DNA of 13,804 bases from Clostridia bacterium (GCA_017462445.1 JAFTRB010000036.1:1-13804), one strand, 5' to 3'. Shown: positions 1 to 7,145, counted from the stretch's first letter. Made by a program: numbers and translations. Notes: generated by a model not told the origin, from the letters alone.

Positions 1-257
1 CCACCTTCCCCTCAAGGGGAAGGCTTTAAAAGTTGATTGACTTTGACTGGGTCGGCTTGCTCTGTGGGTGCAAGGCTTTGGTTGACACCTCATACCAAGA
101 TAGACGCGCAAGCGGATATCTTTACTTTCATCCCACTGGAGAAGGCTTAACTATCGCTTGCTCTTGGTGGGCTGGGGGCTTACTCAGAGGGTACAACGCT
201 TTTCGCGCTCTCCCTTCGTCACTCGCAGGCTCGTGCCACCTCCCTCCCGAGGGAGGC
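1..257. repeat. Intergenic palindromic repeat region at left edge
   Basis: No convincing gene lies here. Two near-perfect GC-rich palindromes bound the stretch: 4-23 (arms CCTTCCCC/GGGGAAGG, loop TCAA) and 239-256 (arms CCTCCCT/AGGGAGG, loop CCCG). Both are preceded by CCACC or a close match and followed by GC. On the minus strand the second reads GAGGGAGG-TGGCACG...GTGACG-AAGGGAG. From memory this resembles a degenerate copy of a palindromic intergenic repeat that is common in gut Clostridia. A partial third copy of the end motif (GGAGAAGGCTTAA) lies near 137-149. The open frames across this area run through the palindromes and the downstream promoter and are not credible genes. Confidence 0.55.
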
Positions 258-337
258 ATAGATTGCAAGCCACTGACCACTAACCACTCCTTCCTCCTTT
301 TTCGCTTTTCTGCACGCATACAAATTCGTTTTTTCTC

Positions 338-366
338 TTGCTTTTGTCTTCTTATTGTGATATAAT
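338..366 (+). promoter_or_regulatory. Sigma-A promoter of the first paralog
   Basis: The -35 is TTGCTT (338-343), the spacer is 17 nt, and the -10 is TATAAT (361-366) with an extended TG at 358-359. Five bases further on, at 372, begins TGTTATTGACAATTTTG, a leader motif related to those after the other two paralog promoters. The start codon is at 421. Confidence 0.8.
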
Positions 367-420
367 ACTCTTGTTATTGACAATTTTGCCCTGCGACAGG
401 CAGAGCGGAAGGGAGGGAAT

Positions 421-2364
421 ATGCTGCCCAAAAAGGACACGGCGAGAAGATTAGTCAACCTTGGTGCCAATCCGTACAGACGCGGAACAAGGCTAAGCGC
501 CGAGGAAATAAGTCGACAGATTGCCGAAATTGAAGGCGAAATATCAAGGCTTGCGGGCAGTGACCGCGACGCAGCGTTCTGCGAGGCTGTTTCCCTCTTG
601 GAGAAAAGGCTTAAGACCTCGCCTATTGAAATCAGATATAACATCTCCGCCCTCGGGGAGCTTGACGAAATGTGTCGCGAGCTTCCGCATATCCGCGCGG
701 CGGTTAAGTTTGACGAGGAGGTTTACATACTCGACAAGGGCTATCGCGACTCCGCCTGGAGCAGTAAGGTTCTTGCCCTCGAGAAGAAGAGGCTCAGCGC
801 AAATGTGCGCAAGTATGTAACCACCACAGGCAAGCTCGCCTTGCTTGCAGAAGAGGCGAAGGGTATGGAACAGAGGCCGCGACAGACCTCGACTCCCACG
901 CCAAGACCGACTCCGACTCCGCCTCCGCCTCCGCCTCAGCCTAGACCCCAGCCAAGACCAACCCCCACACCCCAGCCAAGACCAACCCCCAAACCCCAGC
1001 CAAGACCAAAGCCGATTTATTCACCTCTTACGCTGAATGTCTGGATGATCATCGCGCTTGTGGCGGAGGGGCTTGCTGTTTTGGGCACGATTTTTACTAT
1101 CGACTCTGCGCCCTTCCCCTGGCTTCTCGGCATAGCGGTGGGCGGAATGCTCCTGATAATCTCCTCCTTCGAGGCGGCTCGCGGCTATGACGGTCTTGAC
1201 TTTGGCTACCCCGACTGGTATGAGTGGTTCAACGGCCATGTATGCTTCATCATTCCTGCTATCAGCGCGGTAACGACGATCTGTATGTATGCCTGGGCGC
1301 CACTCCCGTCTGCAATTATAACGATGGTTGCGGCAATTGCCTCGACCTTCTTAAGCGGCCTGCCCGACACCGACCTTGAAAAGCTGGACGGCGAGACCTA
1401 TTGCTACACCTTCACCCCTCTTATGGTGCTTCTTGGCGCTATATGTCTGTCGGTCAGCTGTGAGATTACCTGGCTCACCTGGATAAGCATTCTGGTTGCG
1501 GCGGTTGCCTTTGTTGCCTTCTCACTCTGGCAGCAGGACGAAAACGTCTCGATGGAGGAGGAATGGTACTTCTCCTTCCTCTATCTGCCAAGCTACATTC
1601 TCCTTGCCGTCGGCATAACCTGCCTGAACGAGGACTTCTATGTCTACGTGATGGGCGCGGCGATCCTTTGGACGCTTATCGCCACGGGTATTAACTGCAA
1701 GCTTCTTACCTGCTTCGGCTCATCGGATACCTCCGAGCTGTTTGTCGAGCGCTCTACCTATGTGGTGGGCATTTCCGCCACGGTGCTGTCCCTCTTCCTT
1801 ATGATTTACGGCTGGCTTGACGGCTGGGAAGTCCCCCACGAGCTGGCAACCTTCGTGCTGATTGGTGGCTTGGTCTCCTCCGCCATTACCCTGGCGGGCG
1901 AGGAGGCAGACGCAATGTCGGCAATAAATGTAGTTGTACTGTCAATACTGAACATGGCGAATATGTTCAGCATCGGATACAACATCGACGATGGCGGAAT
2001 AATTGTTTTCGCGGGCATTATATTTGCCGGTCTCTTTATCTATGCTGCCAGCAGAATGATCGCCTTCTCAAATGCCGATTTATTGAATAGCGAGTTCTTC
2101 TGCTTTGACCTCTACTGTACCGGTGGAATGGTGGCGGTGTTTATCGGCTTCGCCCTTCAGCTTGTTCTGACCACCCTCCTGTTCTTCGACCCCCTGTGGC
2201 AGTATTGTGCCTACCCTGCGATCATAGCGATCTCGGTTATTAACTGCGGAGTGTTCTGGACAGACGAAGAGGCGGAAACGCCGATAAAGCTTGGAGCGAC
2301 AATAAGCAGCGTCGCGGTTATTGCATTCAACCTGGTTGTTCACATTGTTCCAAATATGACATAA
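421..2364 (+). CDS. Unrecognised multi-pass membrane protein with Pro-rich linker (paralog 1)
   Basis: I do not recognise this 647-residue protein. It starts at ATG 421 behind GGGAGG. Residues 1-150 are charged and predicted helical, beginning MLPKKDTARRL. They contain two copies of a repeat with the core RDxA[FW], at residues 49-50 and 109-110. Residues about 155-200 form a Pro/Arg/Thr linker with the tandem unit QPRPTP[TK]P. From about residue 205 to the end I count roughly 15 hydrophobic segments. These include EEWYFSFLYLPSYI (W382) and ITWLTW, both matched in the two downstream paralogs. There is no signal peptide, so the N-terminal domain is probably cytoplasmic (inference). It is the most divergent and longest of the three genes, with its own promoter and terminator. 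I see no catalytic, ATP-binding or transporter signature. A sensor, channel or scaffold role would be a guess. Confidence 0.9.
   Translation: MLPKKDTARRLVNLGANPYRRGTRLSAEEISRQIAEIEGEISRLAGSDRDAAFCEAVSLLEKRLKTSPIEIRYNISALGELDEMCRELPHIRAAVKFDEEVYILDKGYRDSAWSSKVLALEKKRLSANVRKYVTTTGKLALLAEEAKGMEQRPRQTSTPTPRPTPTPPPPPPQPRPQPRPTPTPQPRPTPKPQPRPKPIYSPLTLNVWMIIALVAEGLAVLGTIFTIDSAPFPWLLGIAVGGMLLIISSFEAARGYDGLDFGYPDWYEWFNGHVCFIIPAISAVTTICMYAWAPLPSAIITMVAAIASTFLSGLPDTDLEKLDGETYCYTFTPLMVLLGAICLSVSCEITWLTWISILVAAVAFVAFSLWQQDENVSMEEEWYFSFLYLPSYILLAVGITCLNEDFYVYVMGAAILWTLIATGINCKLLTCFGSSDTSELFVERSTYVVGISATVLSLFLMIYGWLDGWEVPHELATFVLIGGLVSSAITLAGEEADAMSAINVVVLSILNMANMFSIGYNIDDGGIIVFAGIIFAGLFIYAASRMIAFSNADLLNSEFFCFDLYCTGGMVAVFIGFALQLVLTTLLFFDPLWQYCAYPAIIAISVINCGVFWTDEEAETPIKLGATISSVAVIAFNLVVHIVPNMT
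949..1014 (+). repeat. 24-bp in-frame tandem repeat in linker
   Basis: A 24-base unit beginning CAGCCAAGACCAACCCCCA occurs twice (949-972 and 973-996) with one base difference, then partially again (997-1014). It encodes QPRPTPTP, QPRPTPKP and QPRPKP in the linker of the first paralog. A unit length divisible by three means copy-number change would alter linker length without a frameshift. Confidence 0.9.
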
Positions 2365-2429
2365 GCCTACACCCGTGTTAAGTTTTTTGCGCGAGTGAGA
2401 CTTGTAAATTAAATAATTGTTTACATTTT

Positions 2430-2466
2430 CAGCCCCCGAACTCGGGGGCTGAGCTTTTGTTTTTGG
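2430..2466 (+). terminator. Intrinsic terminator after paralog 1
   Basis: A perfect 10-bp stem CAGCCCCCGA/TCGGGGGCTG (2430-2451) is followed by GAGCTTTTGTTTTTG. It lies 66 bases after the stop codon and upstream of the next gene's promoter, so it separates the two transcription units. Confidence 0.9.
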
Positions 2467-2493
2467 GTGAAAATAGAGAAAAGCAGAAAAAGT

Positions 2494-2507
2494 GACAAAA
2501 TTTTGTC
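2494..2507. promoter_or_regulatory. 14-bp perfect palindrome upstream of paralog 2 promoter
   Basis: GACAAAATTTTGTC is perfectly self-complementary and ends 6 bases before the -35 box of the second paralog. It could be an operator or an AT-rich upstream element. The other two paralog promoters lack this sequence, so common regulation through it is not supported. Confidence 0.35.
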
Positions 2508-2513
2508 TTTTAC

Positions 2514-2542
2514 TTGAAAAAAGAAAAGGATTATGCTATAAT
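2514..2542 (+). promoter_or_regulatory. Sigma-A promoter of the second paralog
   Basis: The -35 is TTGAAA (2514-2519), the spacer is 17 nt, and the -10 is TATAAT (2537-2542) with extended TG at 2534-2535 (TGCTATAATA). The leader motif TGTTAATAATTTG follows at 2548. It lies just downstream of the previous terminator. Confidence 0.88.
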
Positions 2543-2586
2543 ACCCCTGTTAATAATTTGTAATGATTTTTGAAAGGAGGGACTAT

Positions 2587-3951
2587 ATGATACCAAGCAA
2601 GGACACATCTCGCCGCTTCGCAAGCATGGGTGGCGATGTACGGGCAAAGGGATTTGGCAAGGCGACGACCGAGCAGTTAGCTAGGGCAAAGAGCCTCGAA
2701 TCTGAAATAACCGCACTCGATACATCAAAAAGAGATACTGCTTGGTGTGACAAGGTTTCTGCTCTCTTTGGCAGAATATCGAATGAAGGCCTTATTATTC
2801 GGTATAAAATCGGCAACCTTGCGAGGCTATGCTCTATGCTTCTTGAGGCTTCAAAAATACGCGCCACTTCAAAGCCGACAACGGATACGCCGGTAGCATC
2901 GGATAACGGTCAGCAAACAAAAACACCCACACCACCTACTCGCACAACCACAACAACGACAACAACTACGCCCCCCACCAGAATACAAACAGCCAACGGC
3001 ACCCGGGTTCTTGCGCCGACTCTCAATATACCGATGCTGGTTGGTTTTAATGTTCCGTCATTCATATTCCTCGCACTTGCATTTATTTTTCCCGGCGCCT
3101 TTAATATTCACCTCGGAATTGCTATGTTCTGGTTTTTGGTATCCACAGCCTTCTGCACACTGGGAAGCGATACAAAAAATTATGTTCCCGAACACATCGG
3201 CTGGATAGTGAACAACCTCGTTATGCTTGTCCCACTTACATCCTCCGTTTTGATGGTGATATTCTATTTATGCTCAATGCCCAGCACGGGAATATTCACC
3301 TGGATCGGTACTATCGGGGCAACCTTGCTGCTTGCCTGCCAGACCGGTTCCGGAAGTATTATAAACGGCCCTAAGCTTGGCTGTAATGCTCTGCACATGT
3401 CCTTCACCCTCGGCGCTCTGCTCCTTTGTCTATATTTACAGGTTGGCTGGGTTACATGGCTGTTCGGTATTTTGGCAATGATTATTACCGTATTCATGAA
3501 CCTGACGAGCCACTTCGATGACGACTATATTTCCGAGGAATGGTATGTTTCCTTCCTTTACATCCCCGCCTTTATCTTCGGCATTCTCGCCGTCAACAAC
3601 GGAAACTCAAGCGATTTTGGCACAGCGCTTATATGCGCAACCATTGCCACCCTGCTCAACCGACTGTTCCTGAAAAAATCCGGCTCGGAGGGAGCAGAGC
3701 TCTTTCGCTTGCTCTCCGGCTATCTCGTTCCTATCGGTAGCGTGGTATTTGCCTCCCTGCTTTTGATTATCTCCGGCGCCCTTGAAGGGAGAGGCTTTGT
3801 TGATCTTGCAGCTCAACTCCTTATAATTGGCGCCATCGGCTCGGCTGTTATCGCTTTTGAGGAAAGACGCAAGCGTCCCCTCTGCATTATGGCGTCCGTC
3901 TGCGCGATAATTTCCGTCATTCTCTATTTTGTCGCCCCAATTTTTATATAA
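2587..3951 (+). CDS. Unrecognised multi-pass membrane protein with Thr-rich linker (paralog 2)
   Basis: This 454-residue protein belongs to the same unrecognised family as its two neighbours. I chose ATG 2587 over the in-frame ATG at 2563. Only 2587 has AAAGGAGG at proper spacing, and it gives the N-terminus MIPSKDTSRRF shared with paralog 3. Residues 1-92 are a helical domain with one RDTAWCDKVSAL repeat (RD at 49-50). Residues about 95-145 are a Thr-rich linker with a run of nine Thr. About 11 hydrophobic segments follow, with GWVTW and EEWYVSFLYIPAFIFG (W319). It ends right after the eleventh segment, so it lacks the extra C-terminal membrane bundle of the other two. A terminator follows directly and I see no remnant of a longer frame, so the short form looks genuine. 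Function is unknown. Confidence 0.9.
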   Translation: MIPSKDTSRRFASMGGDVRAKGFGKATTEQLARAKSLESEITALDTSKRDTAWCDKVSALFGRISNEGLIIRYKIGNLARLCSMLLEASKIRATSKPTTDTPVASDNGQQTKTPTPPTRTTTTTTTTTPPTRIQTANGTRVLAPTLNIPMLVGFNVPSFIFLALAFIFPGAFNIHLGIAMFWFLVSTAFCTLGSDTKNYVPEHIGWIVNNLVMLVPLTSSVLMVIFYLCSMPSTGIFTWIGTIGATLLLACQTGSGSIINGPKLGCNALHMSFTLGALLLCLYLQVGWVTWLFGILAMIITVFMNLTSHFDDDYISEEWYVSFLYIPAFIFGILAVNNGNSSDFGTALICATIATLLNRLFLKKSGSEGAELFRLLSGYLVPIGSVVFASLLLIISGALEGRGFVDLAAQLLIIGAIGSAVIAFEERRKRPLCIMASVCAIISVILYFVAPIFI

Positions 3952-3966
3952 TTAGATATTAAAGAC

Positions 3967-4011
3967 AGGCCGTCCTATGCTACTTAAAGCATTCAGGCGG
4001 CCTTTTCTTTT
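3967..4011 (+). terminator. Intrinsic terminator after paralog 2
   Basis: The outer stem AGGCCG/CGGCCT (3967-3972 with 3998-4003) encloses inner pairs CCT/AGG and ATGCT/AGCAT around an ACTTAA loop. It is followed by TTTTCTTTT. It starts 15 bases after the stop codon. Confidence 0.9.
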
Positions 4012-4052
4012 GCAAAGACTTTTCAAGAGAATATAAAAAACGCTTTTTCCTA

Positions 4053-4081
4053 TTGCAATACAAAGAAAACTATGCTATAAT
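4053..4081 (+). promoter_or_regulatory. Sigma-A promoter of the third paralog
   Basis: The -35 is TTGCAA (4053-4058), the spacer is 17 nt, and the -10 is TATAAT (4076-4081) with extended TG at 4073-4074. The box reads TGCTATAATA, as in paralog 2. The -35 lies inside a 10-bp palindrome TATTGCAATA (4051-4060). The leader motif TTGTTAACAA (4087-4096, also palindromic) follows, then TTTTG. Confidence 0.88.
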
Positions 4082-4134
4082 AGCGTTTGTTAACAATTTT
4101 GAAATATTTCCTAAATTAATGAAAGGAGGAGCAA

Positions 4135-5931
4135 ATGATACCAAGCAAGGACACATCTCGCCGCTTTGTCGGTCTTGGCACAGCGAGCGCAAAAATAAAG
4201 CGTGTCACCAAGCCCGGGGCAGAGGCGCTGGCAAAGGCGAAGGGCCTGGAAAACGAGATTTCGGATCTCGACAAGGCAAAAAGAGATGCCGCCTGGTGTG
4301 ATCAGGTCAGCGGACTTAATGCCAGAGTATCAAAGGAGAGCTTTGCTGTTCGCTTCTGCATAAAGAACCTTTCAAGGCTTGGCGCAATGATGCTGGAGCT
4401 ACCGGGAGTCCGCGCGGCAACAAGGATAGACACTACCCCGTCTCCCACGCCGACTCAGGACCAGCGCACAAGAACTCCGCTTCCTCGCCCGACAAACAGG
4501 CCAAGGCCTACTCCCGCGCCGCCTCCGCCTACCCCTACTCCTACCCCTACTCCCCGTGAAACCTACCGCGGAACGACCGAGCTTGCGCCGATTCCCAATT
4601 TTGCGATGCTTGCCGGCTTCAATGTTCCTACGGTGATATTTGTCATCCTGGCGTTCTTATTCCGTGGTGCCTTCAATATCTGGATGGGCTTTGCGATGCT
4701 CTTCTTCCTGGCGGCCTCGTCCTTCGTGCTTTTAGGCTCGGATACGCGGGAGTTTGTTCCAAAGCCGCTTTCCAGGCTGCTTAACACTCTTCCGGCCACC
4801 GTACCCTTCGCATCCACGCTTCTGATGATCATCTTTTATAACTGTGATATGCCCAGCACAGCTATATTCACCTGGATCGGTACGATAGCGGCAGCCTTCC
4901 TTCTCTCCTGTGAGAATAATGCAAGCACGGACTTCAAGGGCAGGGAGATTACTCCCATGGGACTCGGCCTCAATGCGGTCCATCTTTCCTTCACGGTTGG
5001 CGCAATTTTCTTCTGTCTCTATCTTGATATTGGCTGGCTCACCTGGGTGCTTGGAATTATCGCAATGCTTGCGACTGTAATCTTCACAATTGCGAGCGCC
5101 GATGATAACTCGGACAGGGAGTGGTTCGTTCCCTTCCTCTATATTCCCGCGTTCATCTTCGGTATCAATGCAATTGTCGACTTCGACTTTGATGCTCTCG
5201 GCTATGCCTTGCTCTCTATTGCGGCGGCAACCGCGCTTGACCGCCTGTTCTTAAGAGGCTCCGACAGCGGAGGAGCCTTGCTGTTCCGCTCGCTTTCCGG
5301 CTACCTTCTGCCTGTATGCGGTACGCTTTTCGGCTCGCATATGCTATTCAATTCCTCCCCCTCTATTTATGAGACGGGAGCCTTTGAGGTGGCACAGATG
5401 CTTCTGCTCGGTACGGCAATTGCCTCTGTCATAATCGCCTTTGACGAAAAGGACAGCACGATCCTTGGCGCTATCGCTTGCCTTGGCTCGTCTATCTGTT
5501 CGGTTCTCTTCCTGATGGGGCAGCTTGAAACATGGAGCTTGAATGGAGAAATGGACCTTCTTGCTTTGCTGCTTGGCTCGCTTCTGTTCATTGCCTGCTT
5601 CGTTCTTTCCTCCATTCGCTTTGTATTCCTCTTCAAGAATTACCGCTGCAAGCCGAAGTTCCTCTGGCGCAGGGGACATATAGTTACCTTGATTTTGGGA
5701 CTTTTAACCATCGGACTGGTTGTTTTCCAATCTATGGGAAGCTCCATAGTTTCGATTATCGCATTGCCCATAGCGCTTGGCGGAGCAATTGTGGCGATGT
5801 TCTCGATATTCGCCGAGCATATGAACCGTATCGTGCGGATAGTCATACCGCTCGTATGTCTTTACGGGCTGTATATGGCGTTCGATGCATCGTTTTTGCT
5901 TATGGAATATATCTTCGCGCTGATAGGTTAA
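4135..5931 (+). CDS. Unrecognised multi-pass membrane protein with Pro/Thr linker (paralog 3)
   Basis: This is a 598-residue member of the three-gene family, starting at ATG 4135 behind GAAAGGAGG. It opens MIPSKDTSRRF, identical to paralog 2 in its first 11 residues. The helical domain (1-95) carries RDAAWCDQVSGL (RD at 50-51). The linker (about 98-142) is Pro/Thr/Arg-rich and ends in a PT dipeptide run. Membrane segments 1-11 align by eye with paralog 2 (GFNVP near residue 161, GWLTW, REWFVPFLYIPAFIFG with W330, FRSLSGYLLP). Residues about 465-598 add around four further segments, giving a total near 15 as in paralog 1. There is no signal peptide and no recognisable enzymatic or transport motif. 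It is followed by a bidirectional terminator. The reading frame is secure, but the function is unknown. Confidence 0.92.
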   Translation: MIPSKDTSRRFVGLGTASAKIKRVTKPGAEALAKAKGLENEISDLDKAKRDAAWCDQVSGLNARVSKESFAVRFCIKNLSRLGAMMLELPGVRAATRIDTTPSPTPTQDQRTRTPLPRPTNRPRPTPAPPPPTPTPTPTPRETYRGTTELAPIPNFAMLAGFNVPTVIFVILAFLFRGAFNIWMGFAMLFFLAASSFVLLGSDTREFVPKPLSRLLNTLPATVPFASTLLMIIFYNCDMPSTAIFTWIGTIAAAFLLSCENNASTDFKGREITPMGLGLNAVHLSFTVGAIFFCLYLDIGWLTWVLGIIAMLATVIFTIASADDNSDREWFVPFLYIPAFIFGINAIVDFDFDALGYALLSIAAATALDRLFLRGSDSGGALLFRSLSGYLLPVCGTLFGSHMLFNSSPSIYETGAFEVAQMLLLGTAIASVIIAFDEKDSTILGAIACLGSSICSVLFLMGQLETWSLNGEMDLLALLLGSLLFIACFVLSSIRFVFLFKNYRCKPKFLWRRGHIVTLILGLLTIGLVVFQSMGSSIVSIIALPIALGGAIVAMFSIFAEHMNRIVRIVIPLVCLYGLYMAFDASFLLMEYIFALIG

Positions 5932-5940
5932 ATCAACAGG

Positions 5941-5978
5941 GCCGCATTATAGCGGCAACATATTCGGGCGCTATGCGC
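5941..5978. other. Two small hairpins downstream of paralog 3
   Basis: GCCGC-ATTATA-GCGGC (5941-5956) and GCGC-TAT-GCGC (5968-5978) sit between the stop codon and the terminator. The stems are short. They may only add structure to the mRNA 3' end. Confidence 0.35.
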
Positions 5979-5988
5979 AATAATAACA

Positions 5989-6035
5989 AAAACCAAGGTC
6001 AAATCGGTTTGATTGATCTTGGTTTTTTGTTTTTT
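5989..6035. terminator. Bidirectional intrinsic terminator between convergent units
   Basis: The arms AAAACCAAGGTCAA (5989-6002) and TTGATCTTGGTTTT (6013-6026) pair with one wobble around a 10-nt loop. T runs follow on the + strand (6023-6035). On the - strand the A-rich left flank supplies a T run, so it can also end the phosphodiesterase operon arriving from the right. Confidence 0.9.
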
Positions 6036-6107
6036 CTTCTTTATTTATATTTTTTGTAGCGGAAAGCCGGATAATTCAATTTGCCCCGATGCTTGAATGA
6101 TCAATAA

Positions 6108-7136
6108 TTATTTCCCATACTCCGCGTAGACCTCTGCCAGGCGGTGAGGGTAGTCGGTCATTATGCCGTCTGCGCCGATTTCTATTAGCTCCCGCATCTC
6201 GCTTTTATCGTTGATGGTCCAGTAATGCACCGCAAGGTTATGGGCGTGGGCGTTGTCGACCAGGCGCTTGGTGGAGAGGCTGAAGCCGTACTCCTCGGTG
6301 GGGAGCTGGAAAACGCACATCTCGTCGGTGAAGAAGCGGTCAAGCCCCAGGAGGAAGAGAACATAGTAGCGGATCACGCCATCGGTGCCCGGGGAGAACA
6401 TAAAGCCCTCGGGGACCTCGCCCTCCGCTTTGAGCCTTTTCAGCTCGTCGTATATTTCCCCGTGGAAGCTGGCGCAGACCACTCGGTCAAAGGCGTTGTG
6501 CTTTTCCAGCAGCCTGATTACCGCGTCAAGGCATTTTTTGCCCGTCTCGCCGCTTTGCTTGATTTCAACATTTATGCGGTTGTCGGGGAAGGCGACTATA
6601 AGCTCCTCGAGGCTTGTGGCAAGGAACACCTCGCTATCCCTGGGGCTTACCCCATTGGGGTACTCCACATCGGTGGGGTATTTGTTTACACCGTCCACAT
6701 TGAAGTGTACGCGCTCGCTGCCCTCGACCAGGACTCCGCCCTCTGTCTTGTTTGTGTAGCCAAAATCCACGCGCTCGGCTATCAGATCCGAGTAATTCCA
6801 ATCGATTATGCTGCCTGTAACATTGGTCTTTCTGTCCAGGGTAGTGTCGTGGGAGAGAATGACAACTCCGTCCTTTGTGATGCTGACATCGGTCTCCATC
6901 ATTACACGGGAGTCAACCGAGTAGGCGTTGTAGAACGCCTCCAGAGTATTATCGGGGAACTCCTTGTTTCCGCCGCCGTGAGCTATCAGGATGGGCAGCT
7001 CGCCATCCTTCATCATTCTGTTTTCTCCCTCGTAGTTATATCCTCTCGGGAGCAGGGCGATAAGCAGATAGGCGCTTATTACCGCCAGGAGAATTGCCGC
7101 AGTGATAACCAGTCTCTTCTTGGTCTTTTCCGTCAT
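6108..7136 (-). CDS. Membrane-anchored glycerophosphodiester phosphodiesterase family protein
   Basis: This family hydrolyses glycerophosphodiesters to glycerol-3-phosphate and an alcohol with a metal-dependent TIM barrel. The protein has 342 residues. One N-terminal membrane segment (about 9-29) is followed by the barrel, which probably faces outside the cell (inference). Visible family motifs are AHGGGNKEFPDNTLEAF (H53), METDVSITKDGVVILSHD (E81, D83, H96), NVEIKQSG and the C-terminal WTIND...GADGIMTDYPHRL. The usual HRG signature reads HGG here, so the conserved arginine next to the first histidine is glycine. That may mark a divergent subgroup or altered substrate. The start ATG 7136 has AAGGAGG upstream, overlapping the end of the preceding gene's coding region, and lies 9 bases after its stop. 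It is the last gene of a three-gene minus-strand operon. Confidence 0.92.
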   Translation of the reverse strand: MTEKTKKRLVITAAILLAVISAYLLIALLPRGYNYEGENRMMKDGELPILIAHGGGNKEFPDNTLEAFYNAYSVDSRVMMETDVSITKDGVVILSHDTTLDRKTNVTGSIIDWNYSDLIAERVDFGYTNKTEGGVLVEGSERVHFNVDGVNKYPTDVEYPNGVSPRDSEVFLATSLEELIVAFPDNRINVEIKQSGETGKKCLDAVIRLLEKHNAFDRVVCASFHGEIYDELKRLKAEGEVPEGFMFSPGTDGVIRYYVLFLLGLDRFFTDEMCVFQLPTEEYGFSLSTKRLVDNAHAHNLAVHYWTINDKSEMRELIEIGADGIMTDYPHRLAEVYAEYGK

Positions 7137-7145
7137 AAGTCCTCC

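Noticed and set aside
33..365. A 110-codon open frame at the left edge
   Set aside because: It passes through both palindromes and into the -35/-10 region of the first paralog and has no Shine-Dalgarno site.
2563..2586. Upstream ATG extending paralog 2 by 8 residues
   Set aside because: The AAAGGAGG site lies between 2563 and 2587 and fits only the ATG at 2587. The paralog 3 start supports the same choice.
421..5931. Reading the three paralogs as a known two-component, defence or secretion system
   Set aside because: I see no kinase, nuclease, ATPase, Walker, HTH or peptidase motifs in any of them. Naming a function would not be supported.
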